6,791 nt of DNA, from positions 1 through 6,791 of the forward strand of contig SMVT01000027.1 in assembly GCA_004357365.1 (NCBI GenBank). Direction: 5' to 3'. A program made the position numbers and the translations under genes. How positions within the stretch are numbered: position 1 is the stretch's first letter; the number at the start of each line of letters is the position of its first letter. The notes below the pieces were generated by a model, which saw nothing but the letters and a program-made list of their open reading frames with translations, was not told the origin of the DNA and made no database searches. Of this stretch, positions 6,551 to 6,791 are shown one piece after another. Source of the stretch: Nitrospina sp. Its GTDB lineage: Bacteria > Nitrospinota > Nitrospinia > Nitrospinales > Nitrospinaceae.

Positions 6551-6791
6551 CTACCCTCCAAACAGATGCATCAGTTTTATCTGTCCCATGGCGAGCAGGT
6601 TGCACAGCCCGCCCAGGATCAATGAGCTGAATAAAAATAAAAACGCTTTGTCCCGGTCAATCCGGATCTGGACGATATCGGTCAACAACCCCAGCCCCAT
6701 TAGCCCAAAAAACAGCACCCGCTCGATCTTCACCAGAACCTCCTCTCCTTCCAGAAGCTCCTCCCGCATCCCGGGGAAAATGTATTCATTA
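6551..6791 (-). CDS. Small two-helix membrane protein, 5' end outside the window
   Basis: The frame is open from the right edge of the window to TAG at 6551-6553. The first in-window ATG (6767-6769) has no ribosome binding site upstream, and the codons before it (encoding NEYIFPG) are open, so the real start is probably beyond the window. The visible part begins with an acidic helix (MREELLEGEE) followed by a hydrophobic segment VLFFGLMGLGLLTDIVQI. A charged loop with RIDRDK comes next, then a second segment, AFLFLFSSLILGGLCNLL. The arrangement suggests a small inner-membrane hairpin protein. I do not recognise the family. It lies on the same strand as the tRNA and ends 34 bases before its -35 box, with no clear terminator between them. 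Confidence 0.6.
   Translation of the reverse strand, partial: NEYIFPGMREELLEGEEVLVKIERVLFFGLMGLGLLTDIVQIRIDRDKAFLFLFSSLILGGLCNLLAMGQIKLMHLFGG

Noticed and set aside
1..6791. CRISPR array, rRNA genes or an intact transposase
   Set aside because: No regularly spaced repeats, rRNA-like stretches or transposase-like coding regions were seen on either strand.

Overview
The window carries two unrelated blocks that converge near position 3150, followed by a non-coding stretch with a tRNA gene and the end of a further gene. Mid-range base composition, an exosortase/EpsI pair and a large membrane-bound hybrid histidine kinase point to a Gram-negative, exopolysaccharide-producing bacterium of environmental type (for example deltaproteobacterial, Nitrospinota or Nitrospirota-like). 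The exact taxon cannot be read from the sequence.

Left block, + strand, 2-3121: three tightly packed genes. The first encodes a 101-aa secreted protein with a small Cys-containing exposed segment and a C-terminal membrane helix followed by basic residues, the architecture of a protein-sorting tail. Its stop overlaps the next start by 4 bases. The second encodes a 274-aa exosortase-family membrane protein with the usual Arg and His motifs, but the catalytic Cys position reads Ser and there is no cysteine anywhere in the protein. The third overlaps it and encodes an EpsI-like domain (HTPEVCY...GW signature) fused to about 450 residues that look like an (alpha/alpha) helical toroid of the six-hairpin glycosidase kind. 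Together they look like a self-contained substrate / sortase / EpsI module with a non-standard active site. This is the most unusual item in the window.

Right block, - strand, 3170-5938: one long gene for a hybrid sensor kinase (about eight membrane helices resembling a MASE3-type sensor, then PAS, HisKA, HATPase, receiver and an HPt-like tail without the usual His motif). It starts with TTG. Just upstream is a short stem followed by six Ts that can compete with an alternative stem, a possible attenuator.

From 5939 to 6340 there is no convincing gene. This stretch holds a possible kinase promoter, a vestigial reading frame and a GC-rich perfect hairpin, and may be debris of a mobile or dispersed repeat. 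Next come, all on the - strand, a strong intrinsic terminator, tRNA-Lys(CTT) with encoded CCA, the tRNA promoter, and the 3' part of a small two-helix membrane protein that runs off the right edge.
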